From Clostridia bacterium (lineage in GTDB: Bacteria; Bacillota; Clostridia; UBA1381): a DNA stretch of 40,685 nt. The notes beneath the pieces are model-generated. The model made no database searches. It was not told the DNA's origin and saw nothing but the letters and a program-made list of their open reading frames with translations. The translations under genes were made by a program, and so were the position numbers. Below, one piece after another: positions 8,956 through 17,372 of this stretch (within the stretch, counting starts at the first letter, position 1; every line of letters starts with the position of its first letter). Location: assembly GCA_026418715.1 (NCBI GenBank), contig JAOAAV010000081.1, positions 1 through 40,685 of the forward strand. Reading direction: 5' to 3'.

Positions 8956-8972
8956 ATTACAAACCTATTACA
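8956..8972 (-). promoter_or_regulatory. Exact WalR box (TGTAAT-N5-TGTAAT)
   Basis: On the minus strand, two identical TGTAAT half-sites (8967-8972, then 8956-8961) are separated by five bases. This matches the published WalR/YycF consensus TGTWAH-N5-TGTWAH at every position. It ends ten bases before the -10 box. Of the intergenic regions read here, it is the only exact match. Confidence 0.65.
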
Positions 8973-9006
8973 AGCACTTTAAAAGCCTATAACAATAAAA
9001 TTTAAT

Positions 9007-10767
9007 TTATGCAGGAAGGGAAATGATAACTTCGGTTCCCTTATTAAGTTCGCTTGATATTGTGATAGTTCCGCCGAACGAATCAACAATCTGTTTTGCG
9101 ATTGAAAGCCCAAGTCCTGTCCCGCCGGTATCACGGGAACGAGCCTTATCAACGCGGTAGAAGCGCTCAAAAATTCTGGGCAGATTTTCTTTCGGTATGC
9201 CTATTCCATTGTCAATTACCTTTATATATATGTCATTGTACACTCTGCCCGTATATACCTCAATATTTCCGCCTGAGGGTGTGTATTTTATGGCATTGCT
9301 TATAATATTTACAATGACCTGTTCCAATCTATCCCTGTCTCCTTTGAACAGTGGAGTGTCGTTTATGGGGCGATAGGATAATGTTTGGTTTTTATTTTTT
9401 GCATTTATGCTCATTTTATCCACAATGCTCTCAATCAGGAGTTTAACATCAATGCGTTCGGTATTTTTTTGAGAGTCACGACTGTAATCAAGATGCGACA
9501 GAGTAAGCAGATCCTTTACTATGCGTGTCATTCTATCAGCCTCGTCCACTATAACCTGCAAAAATCGGTTTTGCAGATCACCGTCCGAATCGGGGTTGTC
9601 AATTAGTGTTTCGGCATAGGATTTTATGGTGGTTAAGGGAGTTCTGAGCTCATGCGAAACGTTAGCAACAAATTCGCGGCGTGAAAGTTCAAGCTTTTGC
9701 TGCTTCGTATCATCATGAATCACTACAATAATGCCGCCCACCTTATTTTCCATGTAAAATGTTGCGAAATTGAGCTTTATATATTGTTCATCATTGATTG
9801 CAATCTGGCGTTCAATGGGACCGTCCTGCCTGATATACAAAAGGTCGCCCATTGTTATGCCGGCATTGATGGATTTAAAAAAACTGTTAAACTCCAATTC
9901 GTCGAGATTGCCTAAAGGCAGCAGCCTTTGAGCCTCAGGATTTACATGGATTAATTTTCCGTCAAGATTAAACGCCAAAATTCCGTCTGTCATATTTTGA
10001 AGGATAGTTTCTACTTTTGTTTTCTCACTGTTTACCTCAACAATAGTATCGTGAAGCGCCGAGGACATGAACCTGAAGGTGTTGGACAGACGACCGATTT
10101 CATCATCGGAGGCCGACAAAGCCATATTTTCAAATTCGCCGCCTGCCAGCCTTTCCGCTCGCTTGGTCAGATTAATAATTGGCACAGTAATAGTGCGGGA
10201 AAGAAAATATCCCACCAGCACAGCAATTAAAACGGCAAGCAGCAGTGCCTGAATCATAATCCAGAACATATTTTGCATAATACTTCGCAGTTCGTGTTTA
10301 GTATCCTTGACGTATATAATATACTTAGGCACATCGTTTTCCTTTATGCATACGGCATAATCCATATAGCGCCGCTCAGTGTTTACGATGTTTCCACGCT
10401 TTCCCGTCATTGCCGTTATAATGTTATCCGTCTTTTCAAGATTGGCACTTTTGATCGAGTCGGATGTTACAAGAGGTTCTCCCGTTTTAGCATCTAAAAT
10501 GCAGTAGAATCTATATGTGTCAATGCCTAAAGGTCCGATATAAGAAGAAATCATACCGGACAAAGATGAAAGATCGTTCTCGGCCCCCGCAGCCTTCTCA
10601 AGCTGTTCTACAAAATCTTCGGTAAACACCTGCTCCATCATGGAGGAAAATTCTCTGTTGTAGAATTTGGCGATATTTATAAAAAGGAAGGAGCCAATCG
10701 CGGTAATAACCGACAAAATCAGGAGAACGAACATGGTTACTATTTTCCATTGTATGCTTTTAAACAT
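9007..10767 (-). CDS. walK: Sensor histidine kinase WalK
   Basis: A 586-residue membrane kinase of the essential WalKR cell-wall homeostasis system. TM1 lies at about 10-32, followed by an extracytoplasmic sensor loop of about 130 residues, TM2 at about 168-190, HAMP at 190-242 and PAS at 250-345. The dimerisation domain contains FVANVSHELRTPL with His372 as phosphorylation site. The ATPase domain has the N-box near Asn487-Asn491 and G-boxes DNGIGIP and GGTGLGLSIAK. The ATG at 10767 follows GAGGTG. It is 17 bases from walR. Confidence 0.95.
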   Translation of the reverse strand: MFKSIQWKIVTMFVLLILSVITAIGSFLFINIAKFYNREFSSMMEQVFTEDFVEQLEKAAGAENDLSSLSGMISSYIGPLGIDTYRFYCILDAKTGEPLVTSDSIKSANLEKTDNIITAMTGKRGNIVNTERRYMDYAVCIKENDVPKYIIYVKDTKHELRSIMQNMFWIMIQALLLAVLIAVLVGYFLSRTITVPIINLTKRAERLAGGEFENMALSASDDEIGRLSNTFRFMSSALHDTIVEVNSEKTKVETILQNMTDGILAFNLDGKLIHVNPEAQRLLPLGNLDELEFNSFFKSINAGITMGDLLYIRQDGPIERQIAINDEQYIKLNFATFYMENKVGGIIVVIHDDTKQQKLELSRREFVANVSHELRTPLTTIKSYAETLIDNPDSDGDLQNRFLQVIVDEADRMTRIVKDLLTLSHLDYSRDSQKNTERIDVKLLIESIVDKMSINAKNKNQTLSYRPINDTPLFKGDRDRLEQVIVNIISNAIKYTPSGGNIEVYTGRVYNDIYIKVIDNGIGIPKENLPRIFERFYRVDKARSRDTGGTGLGLSIAKQIVDSFGGTITISSELNKGTEVIISLPA

Positions 10768-10784
10768 ATGATTTCACCTCGGAG

Positions 10785-11477
10785 CTATTTCCCAAAATAG
10801 TAGCCCACGCCTCTTTTTGTCATAATATATTTGGGGTTGCTAGGATCGTCTTCTATTTTTTCTCGAAGTCTTCTTACAGTAACGTCAACCGTGCGTACAT
10901 CGCCGTAATATTCATATCCCCATACTTTTTCAAGCAGATTTTCCCTGGAGAAAATTTTCTCTGGCTGCATTGCGAGAAATTTTAGAAGCTCAAATTCACG
11001 AACGGTAATATCGACAGCTTTCCCGTCTTTGAGGACCTCATACCGTTCGATATTAATCGAAAGGTTGCCTGAAGAGATAACATTTTCCTCAACAGCGTCA
11101 TCGGATTTATCGATATTGGTGCGGCGGAGGTTTGCCTTGATTCTTGCCGTCAACTCGCGTATGGAAAACGGTTTGGTGATGTAATCGTCGGCTCCGAGTT
11201 CCAAACCCAAAACTTTATCCACTTCTTCCTCGCGTGCTGTCAGCATAATAATGGGTACTGCAGATTTTTCCCTTACTTTCCTGCATACCTCGAAGCCGTC
11301 CATTCTGGGGAGCATCACGTCAAGCAAAATTAAATCGGGCGATTTTGAAAGAGCGAGTTCCAAACCGTATGCGCCGTCGTAGGCCTCAAGAACGGTATAA
11401 CCCTCCTTGCGCAAATTAAATTTTATTATGTCAACGATAGGCTGTTCGTCCTCGATAATCAGTACCTTCTTTTCCAC
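10785..11477 (-). CDS. walR: Response regulator WalR (OmpR family)
   Basis: A 230-residue two-domain regulator. The receiver has the acidic pair at 9-10, phospho-acceptor Asp53 in LLDVMLPRMDG and the conserved Lys in the DDYITKPFS segment. The C-terminal winged helix contains VREFELLKFLA and VWGYEYYGDVRTVDVTVRRLREKIE, matching the WalR/PhoP group. It regulates peptidoglycan hydrolases in relatives. The GTG at 11477 is chosen because GGGAGGGG lies five bases upstream. A TTG further upstream would overlap that site. It is the first gene of the operon. Confidence 0.95.
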   Translation of the reverse strand: MEKKVLIIEDEQPIVDIIKFNLRKEGYTVLEAYDGAYGLELALSKSPDLILLDVMLPRMDGFEVCRKVREKSAVPIIMLTAREEEVDKVLGLELGADDYITKPFSIRELTARIKANLRRTNIDKSDDAVEENVISSGNLSINIERYEVLKDGKAVDITVREFELLKFLAMQPEKIFSRENLLEKVWGYEYYGDVRTVDVTVRRLREKIEDDPSNPKYIMTKRGVGYYFGK

Positions 11478-11512
11478 AAATGCCCCTCCCAATCCATTAT
11501 TTCATAATATAT

Positions 11513-11541
11513 ATTTTATCAGATGTGTGCAATTACTTCAA
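11513..11541 (-). promoter_or_regulatory. Promoter of the wal operon
   Basis: On the minus strand, TTGAAG (11536-11541), a 17-base spacer and TAAAAT (11513-11518) lie about 35 bases before the walR start. Confidence 0.7.
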
Positions 11542-11585
11542 GGGAAAAATCAATTTTATGTTTGCCCATACACAATTGAAAAAAT

Positions 11586-11615
11586 CTTGTCAAAATATGA
11601 GCGATTTATGACAAG
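11586..11615. promoter_or_regulatory. Inverted repeat CTTGTCA-N16-TGACAAG, possible operator
   Basis: Perfect 7-bp arms at 11586-11592 and 11609-11615 have a centre spacing of about 23 bases, roughly two helical turns. The repeat ends eight bases upstream of the -35 box of the GH78-like gene, in the divergent region with walR. Confidence 0.5.
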
Positions 11616-11623
11616 AACTGATG

Positions 11624-11652
11624 TTGTTATAAAATACACACATTGCTATAAT
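11624..11652 (+). promoter_or_regulatory. Promoter of the sugar-utilisation cluster
   Basis: TTGTTA (11624-11629), a 17-base spacer and a perfect TATAAT (11647-11652) lie 34 bases before the GH78-like start at 11687. Confidence 0.72.
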
Positions 11653-11686
11653 GTAGCCATAAATTTATCTTATGGAGGTAAAAGCA

Positions 11687-13648
11687 ATGAACAGCAAATG
11701 GATATGGTACTATGGTGATTTTGAAATGTATCACAGTCAAAAGCTTCACCTAAGACGCAAAGAAAGGAATGTTGTATTTCCGGCTATTTGGTATGTTCCG
11801 GGAGTCTACAGCGGCGTGAGGTTCAGGAAAAAAGTAAAGATAGACAGAGAAGAAGATATATGTGTTACGGCAAACGGTGTCGGTTTTGTACAGATAGGAG
11901 CAGTAAAATATGAATTCGGCAAAAAAATCACACTTCACAAAGGAGAATATTTTGTTACAATAAATGTGAGCAATATGACGGGACTTCCGTGCGCATATGT
12001 CGAAGGGGACACGGTAAAAAGCAATGAGGAGTGGACTGCAGATTATTATAACGGAAAATGGAAGAAAGTTGGGTGCAGCAGCTCATATACGGACAAAAAC
12101 GTTGTTCCGGATACTTTTATATTCAAATACAAGAAAATATTGCCTCTGGAAAAAACAGTTCAAAAAGGCGGAGTATTGTATGATTTTGGCAAGGAAACGT
12201 TTGCACGGATTGTATTTAAGAAGCTGAGTAAAAATATTACGGTTTTCTTTGGAGAATCCGAATATGAGGCTCTTGATACGAAAAACAATTGTCAATACGA
12301 AGCATTCGGTGTTGAGGATATTGATAAAAATTTTGAAGCCAAAGCTTTCAGGTACATATACATACCGGATATCGGGGAAAATGAGGTTGATTTTGATGCA
12401 TACTATGAGTACCTGCCCGTAGAAAAAAAAGGTGCTTTTGAGAGTTCAGACGATATGCTCAACAAAATATGGAATGTTTCGGCAGATACGTTGGAACTAA
12501 ACAGCCGCGAATTTTTCCTAGACGGCATTAAGCGTGACAGATGGGTATGGTCGGGAGATTCATATCAGAGTTATTTTGTGAACCGCTATCTGTTTTTTGA
12601 CGAAGATATTGTCAGAAGAACCATAATCGCACTTGGGGGGAAAGGCGAGGTTGAGCAGCATATAAACACTATTTTGGATTATTCTTTTTATTGGATAATG
12701 AGCATATATGACTATTATGAAATGACGGGGGATATGGAATTTGTAGCTGATATTTTTCCGAGGATGAAGGCTGTGATGGATTTTTGCCTTTCAAGGCTTG
12801 ACAAAAACGGATTTGCAAGTAAAATGGATGCTGGAGACTGGATTTTTATAGACTGGGCTGATATTGATAAAACAGGTGCGGTATGCGCCGAACAAATGCT
12901 TTTCCTTAGAAGTCTTGAGGTGTTTATAAAATGTGCCGATATGCTCGGAATCGAAAATTCGGATTATTTGTTCAAGCGGGACGATCTTGAGAAAAAAATT
13001 AATGAGTATTATTGGAGCGATGAGAAAGGTGCATTTATTGACAGTTTTGAATCGGGCAAAAATAATGTAACAAGACACGCAAACATTTTTGCGTTGCTGT
13101 TCGGATACGCAGAAGGGGAAAAACGTGAAGCCATCATTAAAAATGTGATATTAAATGATGATGTTGCCCAAATTACCACTCCGTATTTTAAGTTTTACGA
13201 ACTGGATGCCATGTGCAGTATAGGGCAAATAGAATATGCGATCAATGAAGTGGAAGATTATTGGGGAGGGATGATCAAAGCGGGAGCGACATCCTTCTGG
13301 GAGTGGTTTGATCCGAACGTGCCGTGGCAGGACACGCTTGCGATGTATGGCGATGAATATGGAAAAAGCCTATGCCATGCATGGGGTGCAGGACCGATTT
13401 ATCTCATAGGAAGGTATTTGCTCGGAGTAAGACCAACATCTGCCGGATATAAGACCTTTGAGGTTAAGCCTGAGCTTGGGCGTTTTGACTTTGTTGAAGC
13501 GAAGGTTCCTATAAAAGACGGTATAGTATCGATAAAAAAGAATGGCAGAGTTTTGGAAGTAATGACGGACAGGGATGGAGGCGTCCTTATATATAATTCA
13601 AATAATATCGTTTTGCATAAAAATAAATCAGTATCGATTGAAGCCTAG
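11687..13648 (+). CDS. GH78-like six-hairpin glycosidase
   Basis: A 653-residue protein related to alpha-L-rhamnosidases. Residues 1-245 are beta-sandwich and 250-600 the (alpha/alpha)6 barrel, then a short C-terminal sheet. Where the other rhamnosidase in this window has DCPQRNERMGWTGD, this one has DGIKRDRWVWSGD (279-291). It is one residue shorter, with Asp284 where the acidic catalytic residue is expected. The GATSFWEW motif keeps Glu539, the likely catalytic base. No signal peptide is present. The ATG at 11687 follows GGAGG at eight bases. It may cleave rhamnosides or another deoxy-sugar. It is 34 bases from the AraC gene and probably co-transcribed. Confidence 0.85.
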   Translation: MNSKWIWYYGDFEMYHSQKLHLRRKERNVVFPAIWYVPGVYSGVRFRKKVKIDREEDICVTANGVGFVQIGAVKYEFGKKITLHKGEYFVTINVSNMTGLPCAYVEGDTVKSNEEWTADYYNGKWKKVGCSSSYTDKNVVPDTFIFKYKKILPLEKTVQKGGVLYDFGKETFARIVFKKLSKNITVFFGESEYEALDTKNNCQYEAFGVEDIDKNFEAKAFRYIYIPDIGENEVDFDAYYEYLPVEKKGAFESSDDMLNKIWNVSADTLELNSREFFLDGIKRDRWVWSGDSYQSYFVNRYLFFDEDIVRRTIIALGGKGEVEQHINTILDYSFYWIMSIYDYYEMTGDMEFVADIFPRMKAVMDFCLSRLDKNGFASKMDAGDWIFIDWADIDKTGAVCAEQMLFLRSLEVFIKCADMLGIENSDYLFKRDDLEKKINEYYWSDEKGAFIDSFESGKNNVTRHANIFALLFGYAEGEKREAIIKNVILNDDVAQITTPYFKFYELDAMCSIGQIEYAINEVEDYWGGMIKAGATSFWEWFDPNVPWQDTLAMYGDEYGKSLCHAWGAGPIYLIGRYLLGVRPTSAGYKTFEVKPELGRFDFVEAKVPIKDGIVSIKKNGRVLEVMTDRDGGVLIYNSNNIVLHKNKSVSIEA

Positions 13649-13682
13649 CCAATGCTGAAAAAACAAGCTTGTTGAGGTACCT

Positions 13683-14522
13683 ATGAAAATCATCAGATCA
13701 AATTTGACGGACAATCTTATTGTAAGTGTTGAAAAAAAAGAGAGAGGAATGCTTGCACCCGTATTTCACAGCCACAACGCATATGAAATTTATATTTTAA
13801 GTAGCGGGCAAAGAAATATATTTTTGAAGAATCAGATATATAAGACCGAATCTGGCGATGCGGCAATGATCAAGCCGGACGTACCCCACCGCAGTTTTGG
13901 AAGCGTATCATACGGGGGCATTTGCATCAGTTTTTCCGAGGAATGCTTGAGAAGAAATTTTAGTCTGAGGGAGCGGCACATGATATTGGCTTGCTTTGAG
14001 AAGCCGATAATTTCATTGAGTAAAGATGCACTTGAGATGGTTTGGAGAAAAGCGAAAGACGTTGAAAGTGAACATATGAGTAAAAGGGAATATCTGCTTG
14101 ATACAGCGGAGTTTTTGAACAAATATGCTCCTTATTCAAACAGCGAGGATAAGCTGACGCTGCAGACGGATTTATCCCCTATCGGAAATTACATTCAGGA
14201 GCACTATACGCAAATCAATGGTTTGGATGATTTGGTAAAGCGTTTTAGGGTGAGCAAAAGCTATCTTTGCAGAATTTTTAAAAAGCAAACCAAAATCACC
14301 GTTACTGACTATATCAACAGCTTGCGTATTCAGCATGCGTGTCAGCTTTTGACAGAAACCGACCTGCCCGTAAAGGAAATCGGAAGAATGTGCGGATATA
14401 AATCTGTTATATATTTTAATCGTGTCTTTAAGACGATTATGGAGGATACTCCGTGCACTATACGGGAAAAAGCGAAAAAATCTCGCATATACATCCGAGA
14501 CGATGAAGAGGACATGGAATAA
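13683..14522 (+). CDS. AraC-family transcriptional regulator
   Basis: A 279-residue regulator. The N-terminal cupin pocket contains FHSHNAYEIYILSSG and GDAAMIKPDVPHR, and would bind a sugar. The C-terminal double helix-turn-helix (about 168-265) has LDDLVKRFRVSKSYLCRIFK, then VKEIGRMCGYKSVIYFNRVFK. The start follows GAGG. It is flanked by two glycosidase genes on the same strand and probably activates this cluster in response to a sugar released by its enzymes. The C-terminal tail is unusually acidic. Confidence 0.93.
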   Translation: MKIIRSNLTDNLIVSVEKKERGMLAPVFHSHNAYEIYILSSGQRNIFLKNQIYKTESGDAAMIKPDVPHRSFGSVSYGGICISFSEECLRRNFSLRERHMILACFEKPIISLSKDALEMVWRKAKDVESEHMSKREYLLDTAEFLNKYAPYSNSEDKLTLQTDLSPIGNYIQEHYTQINGLDDLVKRFRVSKSYLCRIFKKQTKITVTDYINSLRIQHACQLLTETDLPVKEIGRMCGYKSVIYFNRVFKTIMEDTPCTIREKAKKSRIYIRDDEEDME

Positions 14523-14556
14523 AATTATAAAAGTACAAAATAGTTTTATTGGCATA

Positions 14557-14585
14557 TTGCAGATAGCCTTCTCGATTTGTAGAAT
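14557..14585 (+). promoter_or_regulatory. Promoter before the GH2 gene
   Basis: TTGCAG (14557-14562), a 17-base spacer and TAGAAT (14580-14585) lie 40 bases upstream of the GH2 start. They would allow separate expression from the AraC gene. Confidence 0.5.
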
Positions 14586-14624
14586 AAACTTAAATTTATG
14601 CTGCAAAATGAGGAGGCTTTTTAA

Positions 14625-16946
14625 ATGCGTGAAAAAATATTAATGGATAAGGACTGGAGATTTCATTTAGGTGATTTTACACAGCCGAGAAATCGTTGGG
14701 CGTGGGCAAAGTCGGGTTCATGGAATCAAGGACCCGAAAGTGCAGGCTATGACGACAGTTCTTGGCAAAAAGTCGATATACCTCATGATTTTGTCATAGA
14801 AAGCGAGCCGATGCCATATTTAGTCAGGGAGTTTGACGACAGAAACAATGCCATACCCGAAATGCAAAGCGTCAATAATATGCACACAACGGCAGGCTCT
14901 TTTGTAAAAAACGTAGGGTGGTACAGAAAGCATTTTCATATTCCGAAGGAAGACAAGGGGAAGAAGATATATTTTATATTTGACGGAATATACAGAGACT
15001 GCATAATTTTTTTGAACAATTTTTTTGTTGACAGGCATTTGAGTGGATACAGCGGTATTGTCTGCGACATAACGGATTTTATAAATTACGGCGGAGACAA
15101 TGTAATTTCCGTGCGTGCCGATGCAAGACAGGCGGAAGGCTGGTTTTATGAAGGAGGAGGAATTTACAGACATACATACCTTTTAAAAACGTCCAAAATA
15201 CATATTGACAGTGTATTTGTATCCAGTAAAGTTGAGCTCGACAAGCGTAGCGCCAAGGTTTTTGTTAAAACTGAAATTGAAAATAAGGATTTGGAAAGTA
15301 TTTGTCTTGTGTCGGAAATAATAAATGCAGCAGGGGAGAAACTGAAGGAAAACCGAACTGAAATATCGGAAAACAGTACTTTGCAGGAATTTGATTTAAC
15401 TGATGCAGTGCTTTGGGACACAGATAATCCGTATATGTACAGGGTAGTTTGCAGGGTGTATGGCGATTGCGGACTGATTGATGAATATTGTGTGAATTTT
15501 GGAATAAGGGACATAAAATTTGACGCAAACAAAGGTTTTTTTCTAAACGGAAGAAATATTAAGATAAAGGGGGTATGCTGTCATCAAAATCACGGCGGTT
15601 TAGGTACGGCACTGCCTGATGAGTTATATACATACCGCATAAAAAAGCTTAAGGAAATGGGCTGCAACGGATACAGAACATCACATTATCCACCGGCGCC
15701 TGAGCTGCTTGATGTGTGCGACAGATTAGGGATGCTTGTTATGGATGAAACCAGACTGTTGTCCAGCGCAAGAGAGGATTTATCACAGCTTGAATTTATG
15801 GTTAAGCGTGACAGAAATCATCCATCCGTTATTATATATTCGATAGGAAACGAGGAGGCACAGTCACAGGCGACTCCACAGGGAGCAATGATTGCCGGCA
15901 CTATGATTGAGCATATAAAAAGATTGGATGATACGAGGCCTGTTACAATGGCGCTTCTTATGTGGAATCTTGCAAATAAGCGTGCTATTGAAAGTGTGGA
16001 TGAAATTGCAGGGATTTCAGAACAATTGGATGTGGCAGGTTTTAATTACCATGAACACAGATGGGATGAATATCATGAAAAGTATCCTAATCAGCCAATG
16101 ATATGCACAGAACAGGGAACATTCAAATCAACAAGAGGCTGTTATAAGACGGATGCGCAAAGATGTCATTTGGCTATTACGGATAAGTCTGCCGATTCGT
16201 ACATGAAAGGCGCAAGGCAGTGGCATTCGGCAAGAGTTGACTATATGAGCGGACTGTTTTTATGGACCGGTTTCGATTATTACGGGGAGCCGACACCATA
16301 TGCGTGGCCGGCTGTAAGTTCTCAATTCGGAATCATGGATATATGCGGATATCCAAAGGATTATTACTATTATTACAAATCATGGTGGACTGATGAGGAT
16401 GTTCTTCACATATTTCCCCATTGGAACGGCAGCGAGGGAGATATAAAGGATATATATGTATTTTCAAACTGTGAAGAGATTGAATTGTTTGTAAATGGTA
16501 TAAGTCTTGGGAAAAAGAAAATGGAAATCGACGGCTATCTTGTGTGGAACGGCGTTGAATACAAAGCGGGAAAACTATCTGCCAAAGGATGGAAAAATGG
16601 CATTTTGACCAAGGAAGAGACAGTAAAAACAAGCAATGAGGCATATCAAATAAAGCTGGACCTCGATTTCAAGGAAAATAATATTGCGATAATAAAAGCC
16701 GAGGTACAGGATGAAAACGGTTTGACAGTACCGAACGCTTGTAATGAAGTCACTTTTGTTTTGGAAGGAGATGCGGTTTTACTGGGAACTTCAAACGGCG
16801 ATCCGTCAGACCATACAAACGCACACAGCAGCGTACGAAAAGCATTCAATGGGCTTGCGCAGGCAATTATAAAATTTGACACAGCCGTGTCGGTAACAGC
16901 TCAGTCGGAAGGCTTGGTATGCAACAGCCTTAAGATATGCAGGTAA
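14625..16946 (+). CDS. GH2 beta-galactosidase/glucuronidase-type hydrolase
   Basis: A 773-residue GH2 enzyme that retains anomeric configuration. Residues 1-185 form the sugar-binding jelly roll (VGWYRKHFHIP, GGGIYRHTYLL). An Ig-like domain covers 190-298 and the TIM barrel about 300-590, with KGVCCHQNHGGLG and NGYRTSHYPP. The acid/base is Glu410 in SIGNEEA and the nucleophile Glu496 in ICTEQGTF. C-terminal Ig-like domains of the DUF4982 and Big type follow. There is no signal peptide. The ATG follows AGGAGG. The exact substrate (beta-galactoside or beta-glucuronide) cannot be told. It precedes the remnant gene by six bases. Confidence 0.92.
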   Translation: MREKILMDKDWRFHLGDFTQPRNRWAWAKSGSWNQGPESAGYDDSSWQKVDIPHDFVIESEPMPYLVREFDDRNNAIPEMQSVNNMHTTAGSFVKNVGWYRKHFHIPKEDKGKKIYFIFDGIYRDCIIFLNNFFVDRHLSGYSGIVCDITDFINYGGDNVISVRADARQAEGWFYEGGGIYRHTYLLKTSKIHIDSVFVSSKVELDKRSAKVFVKTEIENKDLESICLVSEIINAAGEKLKENRTEISENSTLQEFDLTDAVLWDTDNPYMYRVVCRVYGDCGLIDEYCVNFGIRDIKFDANKGFFLNGRNIKIKGVCCHQNHGGLGTALPDELYTYRIKKLKEMGCNGYRTSHYPPAPELLDVCDRLGMLVMDETRLLSSAREDLSQLEFMVKRDRNHPSVIIYSIGNEEAQSQATPQGAMIAGTMIEHIKRLDDTRPVTMALLMWNLANKRAIESVDEIAGISEQLDVAGFNYHEHRWDEYHEKYPNQPMICTEQGTFKSTRGCYKTDAQRCHLAITDKSADSYMKGARQWHSARVDYMSGLFLWTGFDYYGEPTPYAWPAVSSQFGIMDICGYPKDYYYYYKSWWTDEDVLHIFPHWNGSEGDIKDIYVFSNCEEIELFVNGISLGKKKMEIDGYLVWNGVEYKAGKLSAKGWKNGILTKEETVKTSNEAYQIKLDLDFKENNIAIIKAEVQDENGLTVPNACNEVTFVLEGDAVLLGTSNGDPSDHTNAHSSVRKAFNGLAQAIIKFDTAVSVTAQSEGLVCNSLKICR

Positions 16947-16952
16947 AAACAC

Positions 16953-17348
16953 ATGAAAGGATGGACAAAGCAAATGGAGATTGTATTTTCAAATGACAAA
17001 TACAAGATGAATTGGCTTCGGGATGATTTTGAATATGCGCAGGTATTGTGCGGTAAAGAACTCGATTGCGAGGTTTCGAGTGAACGTGATGCCGACTTGA
17101 TAAAAACCAGAATCATGTTCACAAACAGGACTGAGAAACCTATATTCACTTCGATTGACTCAATAGGAATAAGATTTCCTTTAAATGACAAGTATGAAGG
17201 GTCTGATGTTTGCATTACGAATCGATGCCATACGCATATATTCTGCGGCGGGGATGTAAGTTATGTGATGGCGCTTAGAATGGGCGGCGAGGCGCCGCAT
17301 CTTGGTATGGTTGTAACGGAGGTATTCTACATTAGAAAGTTACGATAA
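16953..17348 (+). pseudogene. Truncated N-terminal remnant of a larger protein
   Basis: A 131-codon frame (124 if started at the ATG at 16974) that looks like the beta-sandwich opening of a much larger protein. The sequence is orderly up to CHTHIFCGGDVSYVMALRMGG and HLGMVVTE, then ends in EVFYIRKLR and stops. Neither alternative frame continues for more than a few codons past 17325, so a deletion is more likely than a single frameshift. The family was not recognised. It sits between the GH2 and esterase genes and is probably transcribed with them. Confidence 0.55.
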
Positions 17349-17372
17349 AAGTTCGTGTGGGGGGGTGAGGAT

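Noticed and set aside
17359-17365. Phase-variable poly-G tract
   Set aside because: Seven Gs lie upstream of the likely start codon and not in the coding frame. Such a short tract is weak evidence, and assembly error is possible.
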